Virus record (IMG/VR): IMGVR_UViG_3300024343_000023
Span: 1 to 44,801 of that record
Direction: 5' to 3' (one strand)
From: a virus
Length of the DNA: 44,801 nt
Numbering within the stretch: the first letter of the stretch is position 1; every line of letters begins with the position of its first letter. Under the pieces are notes generated by a model. The model did not search any database. It saw only the letters and a list, made by a program, of their open reading frames with translations, and was not told the DNA's origin. Below are positions 34,684-43,164 of this stretch, piece by piece. Made by a program: the position numbers and the translations under genes.

Positions 34684-35216
34684 TGGATGAGTTAAAGTTC
34701 TACGGTATCTATCAAGGTATCTGCGCTGACGTTGACGACCCAGAAAACGATAGCCGTATCAAGCTTCAAGTTCCCCAGGTTATGGGGCAGGAGATTACTG
34801 AGTGGGCTAGACCATGCCTTCCAGTAATTGCTAACTCTAACCACCCTGACCATAAAAAGCACTTGGCGGCTGAGGTAGCTGCCCTGCTTAATGCTCATGG
34901 AGACCACTCAGTTTCGGTATCAGGTACTACAGGTGGAGCAACGGTAAGCACCTTTGGTTCCCACACTCATACCTTCAGCGCTACCCAGACTTTAACTCAT
35001 ACTAATAACCACACAGGTAACAGCCTTAGCCTTGACCATGAGCACGAAACTGCCGAGGATAAAGACGAAAAATGGAATGATGACCAAGAGACAAACCAGA
35101 CTCCTGAGCATACACCCCATAGACTTGTACCTAGAGTTGGTCAAAAAGTATGGGTTATGTTTATAGGCGGAGACCCTAATTATCCAGTATGGATGGGAGT
35201 TGAGTTAGATGGCTGA
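34683..35216 (+). CDS. Baseplate spike (gpV/gp5-like) with His-rich insert
   Basis: A 177-residue protein. An OB-fold starts at FYGIYQGICADVDDPENDSR, with IKLQVPQVMG, and resumes at VPRVGQKVWVMFIGGDPNYP, VWMGV (149-173), the standard gp5/gpV N-terminal domain. Between them (about 50-146) lies an insert with many histidines: HTH at 94-96, H106, H110, HEH at 119-121, and an acidic stretch. In gpV-type spikes HxH motifs bind metal at the trimer tip. Here metal binding is inferred, and the tip would be within an OB-fold loop. Confidence 0.82.
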   Translation: MDELKFYGIYQGICADVDDPENDSRIKLQVPQVMGQEITEWARPCLPVIANSNHPDHKKHLAAEVAALLNAHGDHSVSVSGTTGGATVSTFGSHTHTFSATQTLTHTNNHTGNSLSLDHEHETAEDKDEKWNDDQETNQTPEHTPHRLVPRVGQKVWVMFIGGDPNYPVWMGVELDG

Positions 35217-35619
35217 ACAACGCGCTATATCCCTGCCCTTCTCCTTTAATAGTGCTGGAGAAATTTCTTACACAACAGACTTGAAAAAGATTATTCAAGA
35301 CAGAGTAGTTTTAGCTGTAATGACTAGCTTTGATGAAAGAGTAATGAGACCGACCTACGGTTCTTATGTTCATAGAGCGGCTTTTGAAAATGAAAATGAC
35401 GCAATTGCTAATGTGGAAAATGCCGTTTCAGGATGTTTTACTACATGGTTTCCATACCTTACATTAATTAGCGTTAACCCAACTGTTACAGATAATGGGT
35501 TAGAGTTTGAAGTATTTTATAATATGGGTGGCGACAGCATTATCCAAGATTTAAACATAAAAACAGACTTGCTTACAAGAGCAGGGGAAATTATAAGGGA
35601 GATACCAACAAATGGCTGA
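35209..35619 (+). CDS. Baseplate wedge protein (gp25/gpW-like)
   Basis: A 136-residue protein that overlaps the spike gene by eight bases. It has the gp25 lysozyme-like core pattern: ISLPFSFNSAGEISYTTDLK, then VMTSFDERVMRPTYGSYVHR, with the conserved Glu-Arg (DERVMRP) typical of gp25 proteins. It links sheath to baseplate. The next gene overlaps by eight bases. Confidence 0.93.
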   Translation: MAEQRAISLPFSFNSAGEISYTTDLKKIIQDRVVLAVMTSFDERVMRPTYGSYVHRAAFENENDAIANVENAVSGCFTTWFPYLTLISVNPTVTDNGLEFEVFYNMGGDSIIQDLNIKTDLLTRAGEIIREIPTNG

Positions 35620-37324
35620 TAACTTTGTGCCTCAAGTAGACTATACATCTAGAGATTACGAAGCTGTAAGAGCAGACTTAATCAACCTTATCCCTAACTT
35701 TGCGCCTCAGTGGACTAACCGCGACCCTTCAGACTTTGGTATGACACTGATTGAACTGTTTTCATATGTTGCTGATGAGCTAAACTTTTATATTGACCGT
35801 TCACTTAATGAGTCATTTTTGTCTACCGCTAGCCAGAAAAGCAGCGTACTTAATATTGCAAAAATTCTTGGGTATGTTCCTACAGGAGCAACTCCAGCAA
35901 CTGTACTTCTTACATTTCAGAACTCTACTGCGGACCCAATTACAGTACCAGCAAAGACTCAGGTAGCTACTAGCGTAGTAAACAACGGACAAAGAACTCA
36001 GGTTATATTTGAAACAGATGTGGCTGTAACTGTGCCAGCAAAAGTTGGGGCATTAAACGGTTCAGCAACTGTAGCTGCAACTCAAGGTGAGACAGTTACT
36101 AATGAAGTTATTGGAGTATCTAACGGTACCCCTAACCAAATATTTGAATTAGCTCAAAGCCCAGTTATTAACGGAAGCGTATCCTTAACTATTGCGGGAG
36201 TTAACTACTCTCAAGTTCCCTACCTAATTGATTACCAAGAATTTGACCCAGTATTTATTGCAGAAGCTGATGCTGATAACGTTACATATGTAACGTTTGG
36301 AGATGGAATCAGCGGTCGTATTCCAGCTAATGGTGCTCAAATTACTGCTACCTACCGTGTAGGCGGAGGAATTCAAGGAAACGTATCAGCTAACACTATT
36401 AAGTTCATTCTTACAAACCAGGTAACTGGGTTGACTGTTGTGAACCAAAACGTGGGTGAGATTTCTGGAGCAGCATCTGGTGGAGCGGACCCAGAAACAA
36501 CTGACTCTATCAGAGTAAACGCTCCGCAAAGTATCAGAGCTTTAAGCCGTGCTGTATCGTTGGCTGATTATTCATCTCTTGCTGTTCAAGTACAGGGAGT
36601 GGCTAAAGCAATTTCTATTGCTGAAGTTTATAGCAGCATTACTATTTACTTAGCTCCTTATGGAGACTCTGGACTTCAGTCTGATGGTTTGACCGCATCA
36701 ACTGTCTTTAACAACTTAGTTGAGAAAGTTTATACCTTTTTCTCAGATAAGACTCCTCCAGGCACAACGTTGACATTCCAACCACCTAAGTACGTACCTG
36801 CTCAACTTAAACTTGACTGTGTTATCTTACCGCAATATGTTAAAGCTAAAGTTACAGCAGACATTCAGTCTGCTATTCAAGAGTTGTTTGCTTTTGACAA
36901 CGTGGCATTTAACGACCGTATTAATCTACAAGATGTTCTAAGCTCTGCTAATGCAGTGGCTGGTGTATCAAGAGCCTCTGTGATTAAGATGGTACGAGGA
37001 GATGAAGAACAAACGTTCTCTATTAATAACAAGATACTTACAAGTAACGTAGCCACACTAACTACGTCCGCTACTCACAACCTATCTGTAGGTCAGACCG
37101 TACTTATCACTAACGTTGATGATACGTTTAATGGCACATACGTTATTACGGCTACAGCCCCAACAACATTTAGCTACGTATGTATTGCTACTAACGTACT
37201 TACTACTGCTGTAACTGGACTAGCAAAGGTAACAGTTCTTACCGTTCGAGATATTATCTGCTCAACTAATGAGCTTCCTCAACTAGGTACCTTTGACCTA
37301 ACGGTAACTGGAGGCATCGAATAG
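35612..37324 (+). CDS. Baseplate wedge protein J (gp6/gpJ-like) with extra beta module
   Basis: A 570-residue protein. Family features: VDYTSRDYEAVRADLINLIP, FGMTLIELFSYVADELNFYI near the start, and the core GDGISGRIPANGAQI, YRVGGGIQGN, AASGGADPETTDSIRVNAP, then RALSRAVSLADYSSLAVQVQ. After the normal gpJ end an extra module (about 477-536: THNLSVGQTVLITNVDDTFN, then GTYVITATAPTTFSY) is inserted, of the kind repeated in the 1098-residue fibre. The protein forms the wedge ring around the hub. The module may anchor or mimic fibre contacts; this is inference. Confidence 0.92.
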   Translation: MADNFVPQVDYTSRDYEAVRADLINLIPNFAPQWTNRDPSDFGMTLIELFSYVADELNFYIDRSLNESFLSTASQKSSVLNIAKILGYVPTGATPATVLLTFQNSTADPITVPAKTQVATSVVNNGQRTQVIFETDVAVTVPAKVGALNGSATVAATQGETVTNEVIGVSNGTPNQIFELAQSPVINGSVSLTIAGVNYSQVPYLIDYQEFDPVFIAEADADNVTYVTFGDGISGRIPANGAQITATYRVGGGIQGNVSANTIKFILTNQVTGLTVVNQNVGEISGAASGGADPETTDSIRVNAPQSIRALSRAVSLADYSSLAVQVQGVAKAISIAEVYSSITIYLAPYGDSGLQSDGLTASTVFNNLVEKVYTFFSDKTPPGTTLTFQPPKYVPAQLKLDCVILPQYVKAKVTADIQSAIQELFAFDNVAFNDRINLQDVLSSANAVAGVSRASVIKMVRGDEEQTFSINNKILTSNVATLTTSATHNLSVGQTVLITNVDDTFNGTYVITATAPTTFSYVCIATNVLTTAVTGLAKVTVLTVRDIICSTNELPQLGTFDLTVTGGIE

Positions 37325-37325
37325 G

Positions 37326-39875
37326 ATGTCACGTTACGGTCTTGATTACTACAGCTCCCCTAGTTTCCCCCTAAGTTACTATGGTAGCGATAACCCATTA
37401 ACTTTTGATGCTTCTCCAGTAACGGCTATCTCTTCTGGATACCTGCAGATAACAATTAATTGGGCAAAACCAGTCGGAGACTGGGACACCCTAAAGCTGA
37501 TGAGAAGCCCGTACGGATTTCCAGTAAACATAACAGATGGTATAAACGTATTTACTACTGAAAAATCAGATAACGATGTTTCATATGTTGATACTGTAAA
37601 TTTACAAAAACCAAAGTTTTACTACTATTCTATTTTTGTTAACGAAACTGTACAGGACACTTGGGTTCTAGCGGGTAAAGTTATTGGGTTTGCTGTACCT
37701 AACTATGGTGGCGGAAACCGACTATATGATTTAATGCCTGAAATTACAAAGATAACCACTCCCTATGTAGCGTCTTCAAATTACGACAACAGTGATTTAA
37801 GAGAGTTTTTATCTTTGTTTGGTTATCAATTTGACTACATTAAGGGCACGGTTGAAACTCTATTTGAAAGATTTAACTTTGAACAGATGTCTAACACTGT
37901 TATTCCTTTGTTGTTAAATCAGTTTGGTATTAACTTTGAACCTGAGATTGGGTTTCAAAACTCAAGAGTATTAGTACGTGACTCTGTGCAGCTATCAAAA
38001 GAAAAAGGTTCCTCACAAGGTGTTAGACAATACGTAAAAGCATTTACTGGATGGGCATGCCCTTCTCCAATTGAAGGGTCTATCAACCCTGTAGTGGAGG
38101 GTATTACATCAAGTCACAACTTAATGCTGGACTACAACGACTCCTCGTTTGAAGAGGGTATTGGACGTTGGGCATCTACAGACAACAGCGGTACCTTACG
38201 CCAGATTAAGTCTTACACGGTTAACTCTTTCTTTGTAAACTCCAATACCGTTCACTTAAATATTGGAGCTAATGGATATGCTGTTGGAGATTCTGTAACA
38301 TTAAGTGGTTTTAAAATTCCTAAGTTTAATTCTGCTACCCCTGTTGCTATTACAGGCTCAGACCCAACAGGTATTGACGTAAATATTGTGGCTCCTAATA
38401 TTGCATTGGTGTCAGCATTTAACCCAGACACTCAAAGCTACCCAACTGTTACCCCATACCCAGCAGCTCGTAATGAACCTACTGCTCCAGCCTTATACCC
38501 AAACAAGCAAAAAGGCTATCTATCATTAAGTAACGCTGGTTCAACTGCAGCAGTAGTGACCGCTAGTTGTGGAACATCTAACCCTATTGTTTACGGCATT
38601 CCAATAACATCTGGAGACCAATACACCTTTAGCGCGTACTCAGCCGCTAGCGTAACCTCTAGAACTTTTACTGTGGGTATTAGTTGGTACGACCGTCTTG
38701 GTACCTTTATGTCTACAACTACTGGTAACTCTGTATCTAACGTTGCGGGTTCATTCTCTGCAAGAGGGGTAGTGTCTGCTTCAGCTCCATGTAACATTAC
38801 CTTTAACCCATATAACACTACAGCTGGAACCTTATATACAGACGGAACATATGCAAACGTGCCGTTAACCTACGTATCTGGAAAACAACCTACGATTCTT
38901 CCAAGAGTTAACGTAACTATATTTGGTGGAGCTGTTATTTCTATTGCCGTTATTAACGGTGGTAAAGGTGCGGATACAACAACAGTCTTTACTTTAAATA
39001 AGACAGACATTGGTAGCGCTAATGGTTCTGGGTTCCTTGTTACTACAAAACTTGTTCAAGAGTCTTACTACGCGGTTCCTGTTATTACGGTTTCTAACGT
39101 AGCTAACGCGGCATCTAATGAGCGCCACTATTTTGACAACTGCCAATTTGAACAAGCTAGCAGTGTTACTGACTTTGATGAGGCTCGTCAATCACACATC
39201 ACTCTTAAAGCTAACCGAATCAATGAGTTGGTTAACCCTGTTCTTTTTAACGTAAGTAGCAACTTTGCACCTTGGTCTATTGTAAACGGTACTATTACAC
39301 GACCAGCGGATATTACAACACTAACATCAACTGCCTCTGGTGTTGTGACTCTTCGCTCTTTTACTAACAACACTCAGTATATGAAGATTTTTTATCCTAC
39401 TTCTGCCTACACATTTAGCTTGTATGTTAAGGGTGGGACTCAAACTAGCGGTAGTGGTTCTATAAACATCTTATGGTACGACTCATCAAAGACTTTACTG
39501 TCTACTAACACTCAGGCTATTACATTTACTAGCGCTGACTACTCGCGTCCAAGCGTCTCTGCCCTGGCCCCAGCTACGGCAGCCTATGCAACCGTTAGTT
39601 TAACTTGGACAGCAGACGCGTCTTCTAGAACTGTTTTGGTTAAGGAAGCTCTTTTTGAGAACTCTGGTTTAGTACTAGATTATTTTGACGGAACTAATGG
39701 ACGTATTATCCCTGGCTCTGACCTGTTCTGGGAAGGTAATGTCCCTAACCAGGCTCGTAGCCACTACTACAAAAACTGCAGAGCTATCCAATCTCGTTTA
39801 GTTAAAGGTGCTTTGGACGACTGGGTTACCAGCGGCTCTACCTACGCCATATACCTAGCACAGCCAAATACGTAG
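37326..39875 (+). CDS. Tail protein I-like protein fused to carbohydrate-binding modules
   Basis: An 849-residue protein. An N-terminal FN3-like part (about 30-120, ITINWAKPVGDWDTLKLMRS) is followed by a gpI-like region (about 130-250: YDLMPEITKITTPYVASS, FLSLFGYQFDYIKGTVETL, GSSQGVRQYVKAFTGW). The remaining about 600 residues are jelly-roll-like modules with starts NLMLDYNDSSFEEGIGRWA and NELVNPVLFNVSSNFAPW and ends like GLVLDYFDG, plus one fibre-type module (about 308-362). It probably fixes fibres to the baseplate and binds host sugars. Confidence 0.82.
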   Translation: MSRYGLDYYSSPSFPLSYYGSDNPLTFDASPVTAISSGYLQITINWAKPVGDWDTLKLMRSPYGFPVNITDGINVFTTEKSDNDVSYVDTVNLQKPKFYYYSIFVNETVQDTWVLAGKVIGFAVPNYGGGNRLYDLMPEITKITTPYVASSNYDNSDLREFLSLFGYQFDYIKGTVETLFERFNFEQMSNTVIPLLLNQFGINFEPEIGFQNSRVLVRDSVQLSKEKGSSQGVRQYVKAFTGWACPSPIEGSINPVVEGITSSHNLMLDYNDSSFEEGIGRWASTDNSGTLRQIKSYTVNSFFVNSNTVHLNIGANGYAVGDSVTLSGFKIPKFNSATPVAITGSDPTGIDVNIVAPNIALVSAFNPDTQSYPTVTPYPAARNEPTAPALYPNKQKGYLSLSNAGSTAAVVTASCGTSNPIVYGIPITSGDQYTFSAYSAASVTSRTFTVGISWYDRLGTFMSTTTGNSVSNVAGSFSARGVVSASAPCNITFNPYNTTAGTLYTDGTYANVPLTYVSGKQPTILPRVNVTIFGGAVISIAVINGGKGADTTTVFTLNKTDIGSANGSGFLVTTKLVQESYYAVPVITVSNVANAASNERHYFDNCQFEQASSVTDFDEARQSHITLKANRINELVNPVLFNVSSNFAPWSIVNGTITRPADITTLTSTASGVVTLRSFTNNTQYMKIFYPTSAYTFSLYVKGGTQTSGSGSINILWYDSSKTLLSTNTQAITFTSADYSRPSVSALAPATAAYATVSLTWTADASSRTVLVKEALFENSGLVLDYFDGTNGRIIPGSDLFWEGNVPNQARSHYYKNCRAIQSRLVKGALDDWVTSGSTYAIYLAQPNT

Positions 39876-39887
39876 TAGGATAGGCTC

Positions 39888-40169
39888 ATGCTTGAGCTAC
39901 TTCTTATCGGATGCTTTACAGGGTTCTTCCTAGCTGCCATACGTTCTTTGCTAGATGTCCTTAGTATCTTCATAGGTATTCAAATATTAAATGCTGGGTT
40001 CTCTATCTTATTCTCAGCAGTAGCTGTGTATTTAGTTGAAGTTTCAACTACTAAGAGCTACATCCTCTACACCATAGCGGGGGCATTCCTGGGGGCATCT
40101 TTACTAGCCCTTGTAGAAAGGGTCGCCACCTACAAGCCTGCCGTCATCAATAGCGCTCGCGAAGAATAG
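39888..40169 (+). CDS. Small membrane protein, holin candidate
   Basis: A 93-residue protein with three hydrophobic segments (about 2-22, 24-50 and 56-78) and a polar C-terminal tail (VERVATYKPAVINSAREE). The topology fits class I holins, though other small membrane proteins are possible. It lies 12 bases after the baseplate genes and before the replication block. The strong lysis module lies far upstream at 142-1383, so this could be a separate membrane factor. Confidence 0.55.
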   Translation: MLELLLIGCFTGFFLAAIRSLLDVLSIFIGIQILNAGFSILFSAVAVYLVEVSTTKSYILYTIAGAFLGASLLALVERVATYKPAVINSAREE

Positions 40170-40176
40170 GTGTAGT

Positions 40177-40203
40177 ATGTGGGCCACCTAAGGAGGTCCA
40201 CAT
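40177..40203 (+). promoter_or_regulatory. Hairpin that can bury the ribosome-binding site
   Basis: ATGTGG (40177-40182) pairs with CCACAT (40198-40203), which overlaps the first two bases of the start codon at 40202. Inside, ACCT (40186-40189) can pair with AGGT (40194-40197), covering the AGGAGG site. The structure could repress translation of the gene at 40202 until melted. Inferred from sequence only. Confidence 0.5.
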
Positions 40204-40882
40204 GGACAAGTACTATGTACTGGTAGCAGGAAACGGTGCGACAAGTCGCGCAAACATTGAGGCATTAATGGAAGACCATTACTATGCCAATGGTGAAGAC
40301 GGCATTGTTGTTATGCCAATCTTTGGTAACCCAACACCGTCACAAGTTTTTGTTGCACAGTATGCAAAAGAAAAAAACAAAGAGGTTGTTTACGTAGCTT
40401 CAGAAGGAGCTAACCTAACTAACCTACCCGCTGGCTCTATGATTAATGACCCAGACCCAATAAACAAAGCTGTTGAAATCATTATTGGAGAGAAGACAAC
40501 TGCTTTTCTTCTCTGGTCTGATGAAGATAATACTTCTTTAGACGTTCTAGTTGCATGTAAGAAAGCTGATATTAAGTGCTTTGACCTTACTGACGGCCTA
40601 GTCCCAATCAACCCATCTGCTGATATTAAAAAAGCGGAGGTGATTGACTTCCCAGAAAAAGAGCGCGTAACTAAAAGTGCAAAGGAGGACGAAGACGATG
40701 GCGCGGAGGAGGAAGAAAGCGGTGAAGAAGAAGAAGATGACGAAGAGTACGAAGACGAAGACGAAGAAGACGACGAAGGTCTTGAAAATCTCTACGCGGG
40801 GGTCGAAGAAATAGCCCGCATCTTTGCCCGTGCCTTCAAGGAGGAATTTAGCCGTAATGACACAGACACACCTAAGCCCTAA
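40202..40882 (+). CDS. Protein with Rossmann-like start and extreme acidic tail
   Basis: A 226-residue protein. The N-terminal about 145 residues have an alternating beta/alpha pattern (YYVLVAGNGATSRANIEALM, EVVYVASEGANL, TAFLLWSDED) suggestive of a nucleotide-binding or Rossmann-like fold, though no signature is complete. Residues about 160-194 are almost all Asp/Glu, followed by an amphipathic helix (EEIARIFARAFKEEF). Such tails occur in DNA mimics and histone-like regulators. The gene precedes the replication initiator and overlaps it by 26 bases. Function unknown. Confidence 0.6.
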   Translation: MDKYYVLVAGNGATSRANIEALMEDHYYANGEDGIVVMPIFGNPTPSQVFVAQYAKEKNKEVVYVASEGANLTNLPAGSMINDPDPINKAVEIIIGEKTTAFLLWSDEDNTSLDVLVACKKADIKCFDLTDGLVPINPSADIKKAEVIDFPEKERVTKSAKEDEDDGAEEEESGEEEEDDEEYEDEDEEDDEGLENLYAGVEEIARIFARAFKEEFSRNDTDTPKP

Positions 40883-41765
40883 GGCTTTGGGGCTGCTCCT
40901 ACACGTGTACGCACAGGGGGCTTCAGGAGGCTCCAAAGGCCTCTCAGAGGCTCTTGGGGTGGGTAAGGACTATGTTTCCTCAGGCTTGATAGAGCTGCGC
41001 TCTAACGACCTGATAGCCCTGATTAAAGGGAAAACGGACAAAGGGAACTTTTGGTCCACTGTGGAGATTACCCAGAAGGGTGTTGACATCCTCAAGAAAC
41101 ACATGAAGGATGGGAAGAACCGTGGCGGAAAACCCGCAACGGCACCGTTGCGGAAAACCCGTCCCTCTATATCACAGAATAGCTATCTAGCTAATTATCC
41201 TAATAGCATAGAAGCATATTCAGTTAACCAAGGGGACGCACTAAGTGCGTCCCATAAAGAACAAGAAGAATTTATCGAAGGAGTCGACATGTGGCTAGAC
41301 CCAGATGACTTAGCAGCAGAGATAGAAAAGGACCGTAAGCGCAAGGCTGAGGAACGCACAGAGGCTAAACAGAAGAAGCACACTGACCGTCAGAAGATTA
41401 GGGCTTCACGTCCCGTTGAGAAGTGGACCCCTACGGATGTAGTTAATTACTTTGCGGAAGTGGTTAAGACTGTGTGGCACATTAGTGAGGTCACCACCAA
41501 CCAACGTCCCGCGTTTATTAGTGCCATGAAAAATTTCCGTGCAGACTTTGATACTACTGGCGATATTGAAAAAGAAATTCTTGACCGTTGGATTGACAGT
41601 CAGAAGCACGATACAGATAAGCGAAGCCCAGACGCTCTCTTCTTTGGATTTATAAAGTATGCTCCCACCATGTTGGAAGAGGCAAAACGTGCACTGGCGC
41701 CAGAAGACCTATCACGTGTAGAGTCTGTTAAAGCAAAGCGTCGTGCACAGTTAGGAGTTGAGTGA
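40857..41765 (+). CDS. Replication initiator-like winged-helix protein
   Basis: A 302-residue protein, start at 40857 chosen from AAGGAGG ahead of ATG; an in-frame ATG at 40824 lacks it. The N-terminus (about 5-75) is a winged helix-turn-helix (LSPKALGLLLHVYAQGASGG, SKGLSEALGVGKDYVSSGLI, then a wing with KGKTDKGNFWSTVEI). A linker (about 90-136) and charged coiled region (150-185) follow, then a helical C-terminal domain (about 185-290). This resembles lambda O-type initiators, in which the origin lies inside the gene; matching repeats occur here at 41125-41253. The loader gene follows. Assignment is inferred. Confidence 0.65.
   Translation: MTQTHLSPKALGLLLHVYAQGASGGSKGLSEALGVGKDYVSSGLIELRSNDLIALIKGKTDKGNFWSTVEITQKGVDILKKHMKDGKNRGGKPATAPLRKTRPSISQNSYLANYPNSIEAYSVNQGDALSASHKEQEEFIEGVDMWLDPDDLAAEIEKDRKRKAEERTEAKQKKHTDRQKIRASRPVEKWTPTDVVNYFAEVVKTVWHISEVTTNQRPAFISAMKNFRADFDTTGDIEKEILDRWIDSQKHDTDKRSPDALFFGFIKYAPTMLEEAKRALAPEDLSRVESVKAKRRAQLGVE
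41125..41253. other. Candidate replication origin within the initiator gene
   Basis: GCGGAAAACCCG occurs twice (41125-41136 and 41150-41161, 25 bases apart). They overlap a perfect 8-bp inverted repeat (CGCAACGG 41135-41142 with CCGTTGCG 41145-41152). An A/T-rich stretch (about 41162-41231) follows, then a second inverted repeat (GGGACGCAC 41233-41241 with GTGCGTCCC 41245-41253). Iteron-like repeats, a melting region and palindromes in the initiator linker are the layout of the lambda origin. No experimental support. Confidence 0.55.
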
Positions 41766-42451
41766 TGTACAAACTTGAAGACCAGAAGGTTCGTCGTCGT
41801 TCATGGATTAAGGCTGCTGGCATACCAAAGGCTCGTCTAGGTTGGACAGTAGATGATTGCAAAGACACTGACAAAGATGACATTGCAGATATTAAAAGCT
41901 GGCTTAAAGTTTTTGACAAAGGTGAGAACGTCCGTGCTTCTTCTAGTAAGTATTGCGGTAAGGGATTGTTGTTAGCTGGAAAGCCTGGTCGTGGAAAGTC
42001 AACAGTGGCTGCATCTATTATCCAGACCATCATGCTTAACTCCCCTATTGATGCTTTTGATGTTGAGGAAGGTGGGGTTTTAATACGTCCCTGCTACTTT
42101 ATGACCTTTAATGACGTCTTGGCCCTACAAGGTCGCATGATGGATAGCCCGACAGACTGGGAGGAGGTCCTCTACTATGGTGTCTTAGGCGAGGCGCATG
42201 ACTCCTACAACATCCGAGTCCTAGTGATAGATGATGTAGGCAAGGAACACGCTAGCCTAAGCGGGTGGCAGAAGAACGTGTTGCACCACGTACTACGTAC
42301 ACGGTTCAACCAAGGACTGCCAACCATAGTGACCACCAACGTCATGCTTGACGATTGGAGTAGTCTTTACGGAGACGCTACCGAAAGCTTTGCCAAGGAA
42401 GCATTCCTATATTATGAAATGGTTACTAACAAAGGAGACCTACGAGAATGA
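41765..42451 (+). CDS. DnaC-like AAA+ helicase loader
   Basis: A 228-residue ATPase. The start ATG at 41765 overlaps the initiator stop (TGATG), with AGGAG upstream. A Walker A GKPGRGKST (72-80) and Walker B VLVIDDVGKE (about 152-161) are clear, followed by a sensor-like IVTTNVML. N-terminal about 60 residues would contact helicase. It loads the DnaB-like helicase encoded downstream at the origin. Placement between initiator and helicase supports this. Confidence 0.88.
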   Translation: MYKLEDQKVRRRSWIKAAGIPKARLGWTVDDCKDTDKDDIADIKSWLKVFDKGENVRASSSKYCGKGLLLAGKPGRGKSTVAASIIQTIMLNSPIDAFDVEEGGVLIRPCYFMTFNDVLALQGRMMDSPTDWEEVLYYGVLGEAHDSYNIRVLVIDDVGKEHASLSGWQKNVLHHVLRTRFNQGLPTIVTTNVMLDDWSSLYGDATESFAKEAFLYYEMVTNKGDLRE

Positions 42452-42756
42452 GCAAGGTAATGGATACTAAACTTGTACAAGTATTTCTAAGTCAATCCCA
42501 GACCCCTGGTCCAGGAATCTTTGAAGTGTCTGTTGATGACGACAACAAGTTCTATTGCACATGCCAAGGATACAAAGGTCGCAGCACATGCAAGCATGTT
42601 AAGTTTGTACAAGCCCGTGTTAAATCTAACGGTGGAGACAACTACCCTTTAGAGTTCTCTAGTCGAGCTACTAAAGATGACGTGTTTAAAGCTAAGCAAT
42701 CTAAAGAAGACTTCCGTGACTTTGTAATTCGCTTCGGTAAGATAGAAGTCTTTTAA
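42448..42756 (+). CDS. SWIM-type zinc-finger protein
   Basis: A 102-residue protein overlapping the loader gene by four bases (ATGA). Residues 37-50 carry C-x-C-x8-C-x-H (CTCQGYKGRSTCKH), the SWIM zinc-finger pattern used in DNA or protein contacts. Flanks are mixed alpha/beta. Its location in the replication run suggests a role with replication or recombination proteins, but the partner is unknown. Confidence 0.75.
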   Translation: MSKVMDTKLVQVFLSQSQTPGPGIFEVSVDDDNKFYCTCQGYKGRSTCKHVKFVQARVKSNGGDNYPLEFSSRATKDDVFKAKQSKEDFRDFVIRFGKIEVF

Positions 42757-43164
42757 ATGAAGCACGGGGATATCAGTAACGAACTCCCCAAAAGGTTGTT
42801 AGTTACAACAGACCTGATTATGGATGTAGAAGTTTCCGTTAAGCGGAAGCTTTTAATAATCCCATCAGTAAAAATAAATAAAAAGTTTAGACGCGATATT
42901 TTAAGCTATCTATATTTATATACATCCCGTGCAGGGGTGACGCTTGAACTTGTGTCTTACAACTTAGACGAAGAAAATTTATCTGAAGCTATGGACCTAC
43001 TTGACAAGATGGGTACCAATCCCTTTAGATACTTTACGGCATACGAATCGGTTAATCATTTGGTCAACGAACTTCCCTATAGACCTGAAGTTGTTGGCGT
43101 TGTTGATGTAGACTCGCGCCTCTTACAATACGGTCGATGGGGAAGGACATTTAAGGAACTATGA
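42757..43164 (+). CDS. Hypothetical protein of the replication run
   Basis: A 135-residue protein starting directly after the previous stop. Alpha/beta pattern (LLIIPSVKINKKFRRDIL, AGVTLELVSYNLDEENLSEA, then VVGVVDVDSRLLQYGRWG) that vaguely recalls HAD-like or nucleotidase folds, but the catalytic DxDx motif at the first strand is absent. It overlaps the helicase gene by four bases. Function unknown; it is probably co-translated with the replication genes. Confidence 0.6.
   Translation: MKHGDISNELPKRLLVTTDLIMDVEVSVKRKLLIIPSVKINKKFRRDILSYLYLYTSRAGVTLELVSYNLDEENLSEAMDLLDKMGTNPFRYFTAYESVNHLVNELPYRPEVVGVVDVDSRLLQYGRWGRTFKEL

Noticed and set aside
39188-39373. Minus-strand frame within the gpI-like gene
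   Set aside because: Shadow of a strong plus-strand coding frame with no own signals.
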